A stretch of 64,000 nucleotides of DNA. It comes from Chamaelirium japonicum. Lineage: Eukaryota > Streptophyta > Magnoliopsida > Liliales > Melanthiaceae. A model generated the notes under the pieces. The model did no database searches and was not told the DNA's origin. It was given only the letters and a program-made list of their open reading frames with translations. The stretch is taken from contig OX393550.1 of the NCBI GenBank assembly GCA_947650365.1, forward strand, positions 94,902,951-94,966,950, written 5' to 3'. The position numbers were made by a program, and so were the translations under genes. Position 1 is the stretch's first letter, and each line of letters starts with the position of its first letter. Positions 11,701-24,418 of the stretch are shown here, one piece after another.

Positions 11701-14700
11701 ACATCAATTATCAAATTTATAAATGAGGTACCATAATTAGTGGGAGTCCCTTCCTGTGACCTTAAGCTAGGCTCCAGCGTATTAGTGTGATAGCCAAGTT
11801 TGCAGAGCATCGATGTTCTCGGGATATGTAATGAGATCATCGAGTGGAGAAATCCACTTGAGGTAGGGACTATGATATTCCGAGATCGATTGATGTTAGG
11901 CGAAAGGCTTGAAACACTAGTAGGAGCATAGTGTGACCACGGTCTAGTAGATAGGAGGTCGCTAACTATGCATTTGCATACTCTCGTACTCGTTAAATAA
12001 CCCTCAAGTTGAATAAAGGCTGCAAGAGAGGACTCTTAGGGATCCTCTGGCCACCATGACCAATCATTTCGTGTTCTGGTAGGAAGGCGTAACTCAACAT
12101 CCCCCTCGGGTGAGAGTTGTGTCGTTCTATGCCGGATAACGTAGTGGTCTCCCTTGGGATATGGCAATTACGGGGCCAGGAGAGAAGGGCTATTCTTACC
12201 CTCGTGGGGGCTGCATGAACTCCCGTGTCGTAATTGCTTAGGCTCATGGGTAAGCATCCGAAGTGCATGTGAGGTTTCTGTTGTTTCGCATGGGAATCAC
12301 GTGGCACTGGCCAAAAGACAATCATGGTCCATCAAAGCCCTTAGCTGGCAGATTTGGATTAGGTCAAGGAAAGACCTATGCAAACGGATGACACTGCACA
12401 CTGCCCCCTCGGGCGAGTGTAGTTGATTCCGAGATCTTGCACACATGGTTAATTAATCCATAGAGATGTCTTCGCTTGAGGGTAGCGCTGACTTTGGATA
12501 TAATTAGCTTGTTTAAAAAATTCATAAAATAAGTTTTCATACATTCTCATCATTCAATCCTTTGATTTTCATATGACCAAGTTAGACCCCCTGTCCACTA
12601 TCCTTAATGGCCACAAACTTACCGGTCCCAACTATGAAGACTGGAAGCGCAACCTATAGCTAGTCTTAAGGATTGATAAACACATGGCAGCCTTTAATAA
12701 CCCTGAGCCAGACTTACCGGGACCCAATGCCACGGAGGCACAGTTAAAGGTATTTACTGACTGGAAGGAATCTAATGAAATGTGTAAGTGCTATATAATA
12801 ATATCCTTGCAGATAACTCTACAGAAGCAGGTCGAGGATATGCCCGACGCTTCTGATATGATGTTGTACCTGAAGGAGATGTTTGAGGGACATAATCGTG
12901 TTACACGATATCTCACCATCAAGAAACTTATCGGCACTAAGATGTCTGAAGGAATACAAGTTTGGGAATACATGATGAAAATGTTTGGGGTTCTAGAACA
13001 AACTAGCATCCATGGACATTGTGCTAGATGGTGAGGTGATGACGAACATCTACCTCGCGTCTCTGTCTAGGGCTTTTGAAAGCTTTGTCACCAACTTTAA
13101 TCTAAACAAGTTGACAATGACAAATATGGAACTTCTAAGAGTTCTCTAGGCAGCTGAGGATGGCTTCAAGCAGAAGAGCGAAGCACTTCATGTGCAACGC
13201 AGATCCTTCAAGAAGTTAGGAAAGAAGCCTCATAGCAAGAAACACAAGAAGAGACCTAAGTCAGCACCTGTGCAAAACTCTATGGGGATCTCTGGATCCG
13301 GTGATTCAAAGAAACCAGGCACCAAGTGCTTCCGGCGTGGCGAGAAGGACCATTGAAAGAAGGACTGCAAAAAGCCTCAGAATACTGGAGAAGGTAACTC
13401 ACAACTTTTAGTTGTTGAATCATTTCTTTCAAGTAAAAGTTCTTTTGCTAGTTGGATTTTGAATTCTGGATCCACTAACCATGCATGTAAGTCTCTTCAG
13501 GGGTTTCAAGAAAGCAAAAGGTTGCTTGATGGAGAGGTGACCTTGAGCATGAAAACTGAAGCTGTGGCAGCTGCTGAAGCCATTGGAGATGTTAGTCTCA
13601 GTTTTTCAAATAATAAGACAATGATACGTAGAGATGTCTTTTATGTACCGTCTTTGAAACGAAACTTGATTTATGTTTCTTCTTTGACTAGAAGGTTATT
13701 CAGTTTATTTTGATGCTTCTGGTGTATCATTTAAATGGAATAAAACTTTTATATCAAGAGGAATGATTCAGAATAATCTCTATGTTGCCAATCCTATTTT
13801 TGAAAGAGAAAACACAATAACTTTAGTATTTCATATTAATTCATTTAAGCGTAAGAACCCTTTAGGAAATTTAACCCAATTATGACACATACGTCTTGGC
13901 CATAGTGCCTTAGACAGAATCCATATAATAGTGAAGGCCGGGCTTCTGGAAATAGATCCATCGGAGACCCTTTCCACCTGTGAATCCTCTGGAAGGCAAA
14001 ATGACCAAGAGGGCCTTTAAAGGCAAGGTAGTAAGAGTCACTAAGGTATTAGAGTTCATCCATATAGATGTATATGGACCCATGAGCATCAAGGCGATAG
14101 GATGTCATGAGAATTTTATTACTTTCACTGATGATTACTCAAGATATGGCTATATTTATCTAATACATCGAAAGTCAGAATCCTTTGACATGTTCAAAAA
14201 ATTCAGGGCTGAAGTAGAAAAGTAGATTGACAAATGTATAAAAATCTTTCGATCGGATCGAGGTGGTGAATATCTATTTGACGAGTTCTTTAGGTATTTA
14301 GTAGAGCAAGGGATCACATCCTAGTTAACTACTCCAAGAACCCCACAACAGAATGGAATTTCTAAAAGAAGAAATCGAACCATGTTGGACATCGTTCGTA
14401 GCATGATGAGTTACACCAATTTACCAACAATCTTTTGGGGATACATCTTACAAACAACAACATATGTTTTGAACAACGTTCCGTCTAAATCAATACCTCA
14501 GACCCTTAGAGAACTATAGTCGAGGCAAAAGCTAACACTAAAGTATTTCAGAATATGGGGATGTCCTATACATGTGTGGAAGGACAAGAGGGATAAGATG
14601 AAAACTAAGTCCAAAGTATGTCTGTTTGTAGAGTATCCTATGGAGACCAAAGGTGGACTGCTTTATGATCCTGAGGATAAGAAGGTAATCATTTTCACAA

Positions 14701-17700
14701 ATGCCATATTCTTAAAGCAGGATTATGTTATAGACCACAAACCTACTAGTAAGGTAGTCTTGGATGAAGTATTGGGTACTAATAGAAAGTGCGCATCCGA
14801 AAAAATAGTGGGAGCTGACACTTCAGACACTAATGCACCAGATACTATAGCACCTAGTCACTCTGTACCACCACCACCATCTTATTGCAAGAGGAGAAAC
14901 ATCAGAGCTCCTGACATATACTATGTAGAACCCTTGTTGGTTGATCTAGAGGGTCAGGAGGATGATCCACTGAGCTACGAAAAAGCAGTGGGAGCTTCTA
15001 ACAGCTCTAACTAGCAAAAGGCCAGAGAGACAGAAGTCGCATCAATGTCCCATAACACTATCTGGACTCTTGTTAGACCATCATCCAATATTAAACATAT
15101 TGGGTGTAAGTGGGTGTATAAAAGGAAGAGAGGATCCGATGGTTCCATTGAGACTTATAAAGCTAGATTAGTTACCAAGGGTTATACCCAGAGAGAAGGG
15201 ATCGATTTTGACGAAACCTTTTCGCCGGTAGTTATGATAAAATCTATTCGGATCCTTCTATCCATTGCAGCCAATTTCAACTAGAAGATCTGACAGATGG
15301 ATGTCAAGACATTATTCCTCAATGGGGATTTGAATTAAAGAAGACATATAGATGATGCAGCCACCAGATTTTAAGTCAGATGGTCATGAACATCTAGTTT
15401 GCAAGCTGTAGAAGTCCATTTATGGACTAAAGCAAACATCTAGAAGATGGAACATTTGTTTTGATTAGACGGTCCAGTCGTATGGATTTACTCAAAACGA
15501 AGATGAATAATGTGTGTACAAGAGGAGTGATAAAACTACAGTAGTGTATTTGATACTTTACATAGACGATATTCTACTCATTGGAGATGATATAGGAAAA
15601 TTATCAACGGTAAAGGTCTGGTTGTCAACACAGTTCGATATGAAAGACCTAGGTGAAGCAAGTTATGTTTTAGGGATCAAGATAACACGAGATCGCCATA
15701 ACAGGGTTCTCTTGCTGTTACAGGTCGCGTACATAGATAAGGTTATGGGCATATTTGATATACAAAACTCTAAGAAGGGTTTTGTACCATTCAAATATGG
15801 AATGAAACTATTAAAGGATCAAGGTTCTAAGACACCTGAGGAAAGAGCGAAAATGCAAAGGTACTTTATGTTTCGGCAGTAGGTAGTCTAATGTATGCTA
15901 TATACAAGGCCAGATATCTGTTATGCAGTTGGCATAATAGGTCGGTTTCAATCAAATCCGGGTCCAGCTCACTAGATAGCTGTGAAGTGTATACTCAAGT
16001 ACCTTCATAGGACGAGGGACTATGAGTTAGTTTACACTACATAAAAACTAACGCCGATTGAATACACAGACTCTGACTTTATGTTAGATTTGGAATCTAG
16101 GAAATCGACATCAGGGTTTGTATTCATGTTAGGTAAAGCAGCGATTAATTGGCAGAGTATGAAGCAGAAATGCATCGCAGACTCTACTACAGAGGCTGAG
16201 TACGTTGGAGCGTATGAGACAGCCAAGGAGGCGATATAGCTCAAGAAATTTCTTATGGACTTAGGGTGTGTACCAGAGGCCCAGTCACCTATTGTGCTTT
16301 ATTGCGACAATAGTGGAGCGGTTGCACAAGTCAAGGAGACAAGGCACCACCAGAAGGGGAAGCACATCGAACGTAAGTTCCACTTGATTCAGTAGTTTCA
16401 AAAGCAAGGGCGAGTAGCAGTGATACAGATTGCGTTTGTAGATAATATTACTGATGCTTTCACAAATGCGATACCTACTAAGGCATTCGAGCGACATGCG
16501 GATACAATGGGAGTCAAAACCGTTTTATTAAGCTAGAACAAGTAGGAGATTATTGGAATTGATGTGTCCTAAGCTTGTAAAACTTTAAGTTTTAATATAA
16601 TAATAAAGGATGGATATTATTGTATGAGATGCATGTTTGTACGTAATATAATTACGTGTTCTTGTCGGGACACAGAGCCATGGTTATATGGTAGTTCACT
16701 GACTTAAAGACTAAGTGAATAGGTCCTATGTAACCTAAATTAGTTCATAGCTATGATCAGGTTGGTCGTCTCATCATGACAAGTTGTTGGCGATGACAGT
16801 GCATGAGAAGTCTTTACCATGGTCATCACCAGGCACAATATCCGTGGCCAAACAGAACCAACACGGTGCACAGATCAGTGGACAGACGCTGGTGCACTAA
16901 GTCATGTTTCTGCTTAGGGTAAGACATTCCTAAACCCTGAGGAACCATAACTGATGGGCTAATCAGTTGTGTAGCGCTTTGGCACATCAATGTCTGAGGA
17001 TCCAGTCATGTGATCCAAAACCACGGTGTACTGGGTTACCCCGGCTGGCATCACATTAGCATGTCACTCCTGCAGATCATCCACATCCTTAACACAAGGT
17101 GCATTCCCTGGTCTGACTTACGTTGTACCAAGCCCAGGCCTAGTGGTTATCAGTTAGACTGTTGATCGGGTTTGATTACTCGATGGGACAATCAGTGGGT
17201 ATGACGTATATACAACCTGGAAGGAACCAAGCCATATGAGCACTCGAGTCTGACGGTGTTCTCTGCCGCTTGAGTTGACTCATGGCACCAAGTGGAGGGA
17301 CAACACGTTTACCATTACTAAGCGGAGAGCAGGGGTATGCGAGAAAGAACATAATAAGTCTGGGGGGAATATAGTGCATCTTGTGTCGTACTCTGGGTGG
17401 CTACGCAGGTTAACTCAGGCTCAAAGGGTCGATGGTATACTCGGGTAGTGTGTCGATCGAGTCCGAGTTGGAAGCTATGAACCCTGGTCCCTGAAGATTC
17501 CACCTTATCCATACTTTGCATGGTTCTCGAACCATCTCCTCGATTCACAAGGCGAATAAATTTTGTCCGAATGAAATACGCTCCGTGTGTGCTTTGCACT
17601 AGTTTACGGTGGTCGCGTATGCACGTATGTGCACTAGGATGTATATCCGGAGTAGTGCGAAGACACACTAAGTCACAACCTAACCCTAGTGATGTTCGTG

Positions 17701-18977
17701 ACACGGGTGCGATGCATCGGTACGTGTTGCGAGTTGACCGAATGACTTTACTAGCGGCACCCGAGGTATTTACTGAGGGCACCCCAGTAATAGTGAAAAC
17801 ACTAGTCATAGTTCACTCGGGGGCATCATGCGAGTTCCCGGTGCGAGGGGCAACCAACTAGAGGTAGGGGTGTGCATCAGTTCGAAACCGACCTATTTAG
17901 GCAAAACCCAAACTGATCCAACCTTGGTCGGTTTTGAGGATTTTCAATCCGATCCAAACCGAACTAAGATTGGAATCCAATCCAATTAAAGTCGGTTTGG
18001 ATTGGATTGGATGGTCGGTTTAGGCTTTGGACCATCTTCTTATTGGGTTTCCCCCCCCCCCCCCCCCCCCCTTCTACTAGGACCTAGTTCAACCTTAAAT
18101 AATAATAATTGTCATCAAATGATTAGGCCTAAATAAGATTTTTAACTGATTTTGAGTCATCCTACAATATTGCAAAAGTTGTTGGTAGCAAGGATATATG
18201 AGGACATATGGTATATTTAATAAAATATTATATGTATATACATATGTTGGTTCGGTTTGGTTTAGGTCGGTTTTAAATTTACAAATCCGTTAACCGATCC
18301 AATCATGTCGGTTTTTTAAAAACTCAATCTGATCCGATCCATTGAGGGTGTCGAAACCGATCAAAATTGGTCGGCTTGGTTTTGTTTGGTCGGTTTGGAT
18401 TGGATCCTGCACACCCCTAACTAGAGGTGTGTGGGTGCCTTGGGAAACCCAGGGCACCACCACACACTAGGGTGGTCGACCCCTCACATGTGGACAGGGC
18501 ATGGCCGACCCCCCTTGTTTCTAGGGTTTGCAGTTGCAAACTTCAAGAAAAGGGGGGGGGGGGGGGGGGGGGTATAGGGAGTTGACCAAGAGGGGGGCTG
18601 GCCCTAGGGTTCCTATAGGGGGATGGCCTTCACATGGAAAGGAGAGAGAGAGAAGTAAGGGCCGACCCTAGCTTCTAGGGCTTGCATAGGGCCAACCCCT
18701 ATATGAGAATAGGGAGAGAGGGGGGCCGGCCTCTAGTGCTTGAAGGAAGCCCTGGCCGAACCCCCCCTCTAGCTCTCTTCACTCTCGTCTTCTCCCCTCG
18801 TGTGCGGCATTGGACTTCATCCTTGAGCGACGAATCGAAGACGGAGAAGGGTTGTTCATCAAAGGCAATCAGAGATCCGATAACGATATTTTCGTGCAAC
18901 TTGTGAGATCGGGTGAACGAAGAAGGCTTCATCCTTTCATATATCATCATCCATCTTCGCGGAAGTTCTTCCATCTC
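8786..18977 (+). mobile_element. Ty1/copia LTR retrotransposon fossil
   Basis: The 5' LTR (8786-10858, about 2.07 kb) begins TGTTGGAA and ends TTCCAACA. It is followed by an initiator-Met tRNA primer site TGGTATCAGAGC at 10861. Fossil protein stretches appear in copia order: gag from about 12573, protease/integrase (about 13450-14500), reverse transcriptase (about 15040-15900) and RNase H (about 16050-16500). A polypurine tract then precedes a 3' LTR-homologous part from 16551 to about 18977. In the first 120 or so bases the two LTRs differ at roughly a tenth of positions by eye, so several million years is a reasonable age. The element is broken, with well over ten interruptions. A hAT MITE (17865-18419) has inserted in the 3' LTR. 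The lineage within copia is not assigned. Confidence 0.93.
17865..18419. mobile_element. hAT-type MITE nested in the copia 3' LTR
   Basis: The ends TAGGGGTGTGCA / TGCACACCCCTA are perfect 12-bp inverted repeats, flanked by the 8-bp duplication ACTAGAGG (17857-17864 and 18420-18427). The undisturbed target is still seen once in the 5' LTR near 10065. The interior is rich in TCGGTTTGG-type motifs and contains a long C run near 18051. The insertion is younger than the copia element. Confidence 0.93.
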
Positions 18978-21648
18978 TGGGGTGTTCCGGTGAATCCCGA
19001 AAACCTCAGAGAATTATTTAGGGTTTATACATTGATGAGAAAATTGAACAAACTCGGCACCGACGTGAAGAAAAAGTACATTAACTACACCGAGAAAACA
19101 CAGGCACATGCCACGGGACTCCGGCATTGAGGAAAGCGAGGGAGACGGGATTCCGATGTGGAGGAAAGCGAGGGAGGCGGGATTCCGAGTGGACGATAGT
19201 ACGGGGGACAGGTTTGAGGTTTTTCCCAACGAATGCAAATATATTGTGTTTTAGACAGCAAGGAGCTGAAGGGAGACGATGAGCCCTAACTTAAGGGCTA
19301 TTTTGTCCTAAATATTATAAATGATCAGAAAAGTAATAGTAAAAGCAAGTAACGCCAAAATTGAGCAATTTGGAGGAGTTGGGGGTCATTCCAGAAAAAA
19401 AAAAACCTCTATCAAAAGACTAGAAACCCATTTATTTAGAAAATGTCCAACATTATTTTCCTATGCATGGTTTGTTGCAACTTCGTCCTCTCATCATTCC
19501 TTATTTAGGGGAATCCAAGTACCTGATTGCATTGTGATTATGCATTATGATCCGTGCATCCGAAGGTTCTTGCGGCGAGGATGCAACCTATGCATACACG
19601 ACAAGTACGCATAACGATGCTCTAATTTAAATTAGTTCTAGAATCATAATATGATATTATACTAGATAGTCCCACATTAAATTCCTAATTATTCAATGGC
19701 AGTAGAGTGAATCTCTTAAAATAAATTCCACTCGGAATCATCTCAGCCAAAGATAAAGTAGAGTGAATCTCTTAAAACAAAAAATACAAGTGGAATTTAA
19801 AGGCATAATCATGTAGTGAATCCTTTAAAAAAAAAAATAAAGGCCATGTCCTAATCGAACCAAGTTATGGTCGGGTATGGCTTCTATTCAATAACCAATT
19901 ACCAAAACCATTGTGTTTGTTCCTCTTTCTTTTTTTCATTTGATTCTTTCCTTAAGACTAAAGATTGGTATATAATATACATCATCTTTACTAAAAAATA
20001 CAAATACTCTCAATTTATAGTAGTGGAACATCAAGGTTGGAAGCATCACGTAACTAAGTAAATGAAAAACCATAAGAGAAGAAGGGCAAAAAAATTCAAG
20101 ATAAAAGTAAGTCAATCACGACATAAAATGTAGTAGATCATCATCGTCAGAATCTTGTCCCATGCATTAAAATGGGGCCGATTATGGAGTACAACTCTCA
20201 ATCTCTTTTGAACCCTAGAATTCGGCCTTCAGATAGTTGGGTTTTAAAGTACCGGGCACTATTCATATCTTGTTACGAACCCGATCGTTTTCCCAAAAAC
20301 TCTGAAGCTGTTGGAGATTGGGCTTGATAACTATTAGGCACATAATACATCTGGATCTTGAGCATGCCCTACTATGGATGGATAACCAAAACAATTGAGA
20401 GATTGTCTCTTCCGATGGGACAACTACTCGCATATACAACAACTTTCCAAGTCGGTAAGACTTTCATTTTATCATTCTTAACCTCAAAGCATATCTCCCT
20501 CACTCAACCCCACTTCAAGAAGAAGTCATTGACATGGTTAACCCTAATGAAGGCATTGACATGGTTGATAGTCAGAAAATAGTGTTGGAGATGGTTGATA
20601 CGGATGGTACCCCCGTAACCCTGGCCAATCGCTAATACGGAGGAGCTTATCATAGTTTTTGAGGACTTACAACAGTTAGCACCTAGCAGCCCAACAGATT
20701 TTGAGGACTCAGCTGCAAACACTCCAGCAGGGGCCAGAGGAGATCCTTCTACCTCTCAACTTCCTCGATGATGATACCATACTGCGCATGGCTAGGGAAT
20801 GCGGTTTCAAACCTGCGAATGTAGGAGTAGATGGTGTAAAGCAGTTCCTATCTACTTTCAGAATGCTGGAGCAGACAAGGGGGAAGATGTTGTTTAAATA
20901 ATTGTCGTGATGTTCGTGTTAATTCAATGATGATCACGATGACGAGGTTGATGAGAATGGGGAGGATGAAGAGGATGCAGGCAAGAGCATGCATGGCGCC
21001 TTTTTCGGTAAGGATTACTTGACGGTCTTTCCGGTCGACATAGCAGCAAAAGTTCAATTGACTATCACAAAAGTCGTGAAAGCTTAGGGAACATAGGCGT
21101 GGTAGATACATGTTAGAAAAAGAGGATATGGTGTTCCTACACTCAATATCAATCAAGTTACGGCAATTGGAGCGTAGAAGTTCCTCTGCAATACTTCCGA
21201 TTGCACCCGGATCTTGTGGAGCACTTCTCGATCCATTAAGCGAATTCTACAGCGCTAGCCAATGGTTGATAGTGATCGTATGACCAGGAATGGGAGGAAG
21301 AAGTGCTAGATCCCCAAGCTCGCCCTCGACCTTGATCACGCGAGTGGATGCTACTTCAGGAAGTGCGATGTGGGACTCATTCGCCCTTTTTGTCATATTT
21401 AGCCTGTCCATTTTGAGTCTTGTGTGTGATGCTCGCTTGTTTGAGCATAGTTTTTTGTGCATTCTACGTGTTAGAGCCTGGACTCAACGCTTGCCCACCC
21501 AGGGTATAGCCTCGGTTTGTAATTCATTCCCTCTTTGAAACCCTAATACAATTATTACCTTACTCAAACAATTATGTTTTGGTATGTATCAATGCCTGGT
21601 TGTGCTGTGCCTGGTTGGTTTTGAAAGAAGATATCTAATCCTTCGCTA
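18978..21648. other. Gene-poor DNA, nothing recognised
   Basis: A diverged direct duplication of about 33 bp (GAGGAAAGCGAGGGAG units) lies near 19130-19190. Open frames near 20358-20901 have no recognised domain. They might be decayed upstream parts of the LINE that is recognisable from 21649, but this is not shown. Confidence 0.35.
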
Positions 21649-21895
21649 TGGATTTCTTTGAGCTAAAGACTTCTCTGCATAGCATTAATTTCTCATGGAT
21701 TGTTCTTATTCCGACGGCTGAAGGGGCAGCCTCTATTGGAGAGTACTTCAGACCCACTAGCTTATTGAAATGCATTTATAAAATTGTCACGGAAATTTTG
21801 ACTAATAAATTGAGGAATTCATAATTCACAATTAGCCTTTATCAATGGTAGAAGCATCTTAGATAATGTTGCCTCAGCTCAGGAGATCATCTTCC
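21649..21895 (+). mobile_element. L1-type LINE fragment, reverse transcriptase N-terminal part
   Basis: Translated pieces match the early finger/palm region of plant L1 reverse transcriptase: an IPTAEGAASIGEYFRPTSLL-like stretch, then YKIVTEILTNKLR, and after a frame change AFINGRSILDNVASAQEII. The fragment ends exactly where a copia LTR begins at 21896, so it was probably interrupted or truncated by that insertion. It is non-functional. Confidence 0.75.
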
Positions 21896-22830
21896 TGTTG
21901 GAGTGTGGATCGGTTCAATACACACGAAAGTTTAGCCCCACATCGAATAGAGAATTGTTGTCCGTGCAGTTAATAAAGTGGGTTGAATACCTTAATAGCA
22001 TCGAGGCCTTTTCGGATTAAACCCCACACCGGAGCCCTGTTGGTTGGGCTAGGTGATTAAGTTGGGGACAATATCAATGCTATATAGGTGGGCCCAGAGT
22101 GGGTCTACATTGTCCGTGTGCCCAACAGTGGTATCAAAGCTTGGCTAAGATCCTGGTATGGTGCACGCAACGTGTTCGACAAAATTCCGCTTTGACCGTT
22201 CGGTGTGACTATATCCTATCAGTTGAAGAGCAAGGTTTTGGGACCGGATTCTAGATGGAGAACAATGACAATACACAGATGATCAGCCTCAATGCATCAA
22301 ATTAGTTGATATGGAAGCCAAAGATGGAAGACATTTTGTATTGCAAGGATCTTTATGCACCGGTTGAAGGCGATGAAGGAAGGCCAAAGGACACGACAGA
22401 TGATCAGTGGAAGTGATAAACTGGAAAAGGATTGGGGCCAATGGTTGGATGAAAGCATCTTCCACTATGTGTCTATGTACGGAGACGTCGGCATATCCCC
22501 TGTGAAACAAGCTCCAAGCACTATACGAGTGAAGACTGTTGGCAACAAGACTTACCCGATTCGTAAGGTTGTAAATTTGACATAACGAGAGGGGAGTTCC
22601 ATATCTAAATATTTGAATGAGATTCAGGGTATTGTGAACCAGCTAGTAGTCATAAAGATGGTGCTGGAGGATAAACTTCAAGCCCTATTGCTTCTCAATT
22701 CTCTTCCAGATTCTTGGGCGACGCTGGTGGTGTCATGAGCAACTCTAAACCAGATAGAAAGCTCACTATGAGCTTGGTTACGAGTAGCCTCCTCAATGAG
22801 GAGACGAGAAGGAAGGCCACAGGCACTGAT
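21896..22830 (+). mobile_element. Copia-type LTR plus gag fossil
   Basis: A 232-bp LTR (21896-22127) has TGTTGG / CCAACA ends and is followed by an initiator-Met-like primer site TGGTATCAAAGC at 22129. Downstream, to about 22830, gag-like (UBN2-type) stretches can be read, such as NEIQGIVNQLV and LLNEETRRKATG. No matching 3' LTR was found. The element is broken. Confidence 0.75.
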
Positions 22831-24366
22831 CAACCACAAAGAGAGATAATATTATAGGAAGAATGTCATAGAGGGAGAATAGTTGTAGAGAGAATGTCAA
22901 ACAACAGATGGCATTGCCAAATATGTTTTCTACTTTCTTTTTTTGTAAACTGTTTTGTAGTTACCAAACATTTTTTTTTCTGTTTTTTGTTCTTCAAAAC
23001 ATGCAGCAAATGGTATTACCAAATATGTTCTCTATTTTTAAAAATCTAAAAGCAAAATAGAAATAAAATAAAAATGTAACCAATTTTTAAAAACAGAGAA
23101 CGAAAGTGATTCCAAACATGCCCTAATTGGGCCACACATGTTGCTGCTTTGAGCTGGTAACATGGCGCAACATGACAAGGAGAAATTATCTAGTGAAACT
23201 GGTTAAGATGTTGACGTGATGAAACCAACACTGACAGCCATACGATGTAAGAGGGACCGACCAGTGAATTGCAATCAACCCTCTGGTGCAAGCATGAGGG
23301 ATTCACAAAGTTGTGATTCACTTTATGAGGTGCCCGCATAAGAGAGATGGTCGCGATTCATCGATCGGTCCCGCCACATCGGACGGTTGTGAGCGATGGT
23401 TTCACCAAGTCAGCATATGGATGATTTTAGTGAACAACCCCTCTAGTGGATTATAAAAATGTGGTAGCAACATACCACTCAAAAAAAAAAAAAAAAAAGA
23501 GTGGTAGCAATATCAATCCAAAGTAGTAATCTCTAGGAAGTAATAGTCTAAGTATAGTTTTGATATGTTATGTGAATGTCAAACAAGCAACCACTAAGTT
23601 TGCATTTAAAAGGCATAAGCTACTATAGAATGTCAAACAAGCAACCACTAAAGGTGACAAAAGATCTCAAGTTGGATAAGGGACTCAAGTGGGGTTGCCC
23701 TCCTTTTGCTTAATATGAGAGATCTGGTAATCCTCAAGGGAAACCTAGTCTCACCATAATGTAATCGACCATAACTCCCCCCCACCATACCCATTTCACT
23801 GTATCCATATAGGCTAGTCCTTCATCCAGCTCACTAGTGCTACAGTAGTTTGGGTATAATGGTGGGGACATGGTGCTCATCATGGTGGGGTTCACATTAC
23901 TTGACCAAAGATCCTTTCTTGGTGGGCCATTCTTGGAGTGTTTACTTTTCTCACTTCTCGGTTCAAAGTGGAATGCTTGTCTATTTCTGCCTAATGCTCA
24001 ATGTGATCACTTTGGACGGTCTATTTTATGTCACAAGAAGAATGGTGTCTCCATCCACCAATGTGTGTGCCACATAATCTTTCTTTATATATGAAAAGAA
24101 GTATATCTATCTATCTATCTATAATATAAAGTGGATGGCCCTAACGTGGCACCCTTCGTTGGTGACAAACTCCATCTTTACTGTTTCTATGCACGCCACG
24201 TGTTACTTTCAACAAACTTGCTTCACGCGTAAAGAGAGAACCGTGTCCCGCAGGTAGTGGAGAGAACCGTCATTGGAGAGGGAGTTGAACACGACCCTAT
24301 GTCTTGGGCCGGACCTCTCCCTGGGTGCAGACTATAGTACTTGTAAAGCTGAGGCTTTTGGTGCCA

Positions 24367-24368
<2 letters not shown>
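22831..24368. other. Intergenic repeats, no gene
   Basis: Two similar blocks near 22905-23050 contain CCAAATATGTT(T/C)TCTA in A/T-rich context and suggest a small unnamed repeat. Nothing coding is supported. Confidence 0.35.

Positions 24369-24417
<49 letters not shown>
24369..24417. repeat. (TC)n microsatellite
   Basis: About 24 uninterrupted TC dinucleotides, read as GA on the other strand. The RE-repeat open frame across it is an artefact. Confidence 0.95.

Positions 24418-24418
<1 letters not shown>

Noticed and set aside
12154-12426. 90-codon open frame between the copia 5' LTR and gag
   Set aside because: It lies in the leader of the element and has no similarity I recognise.
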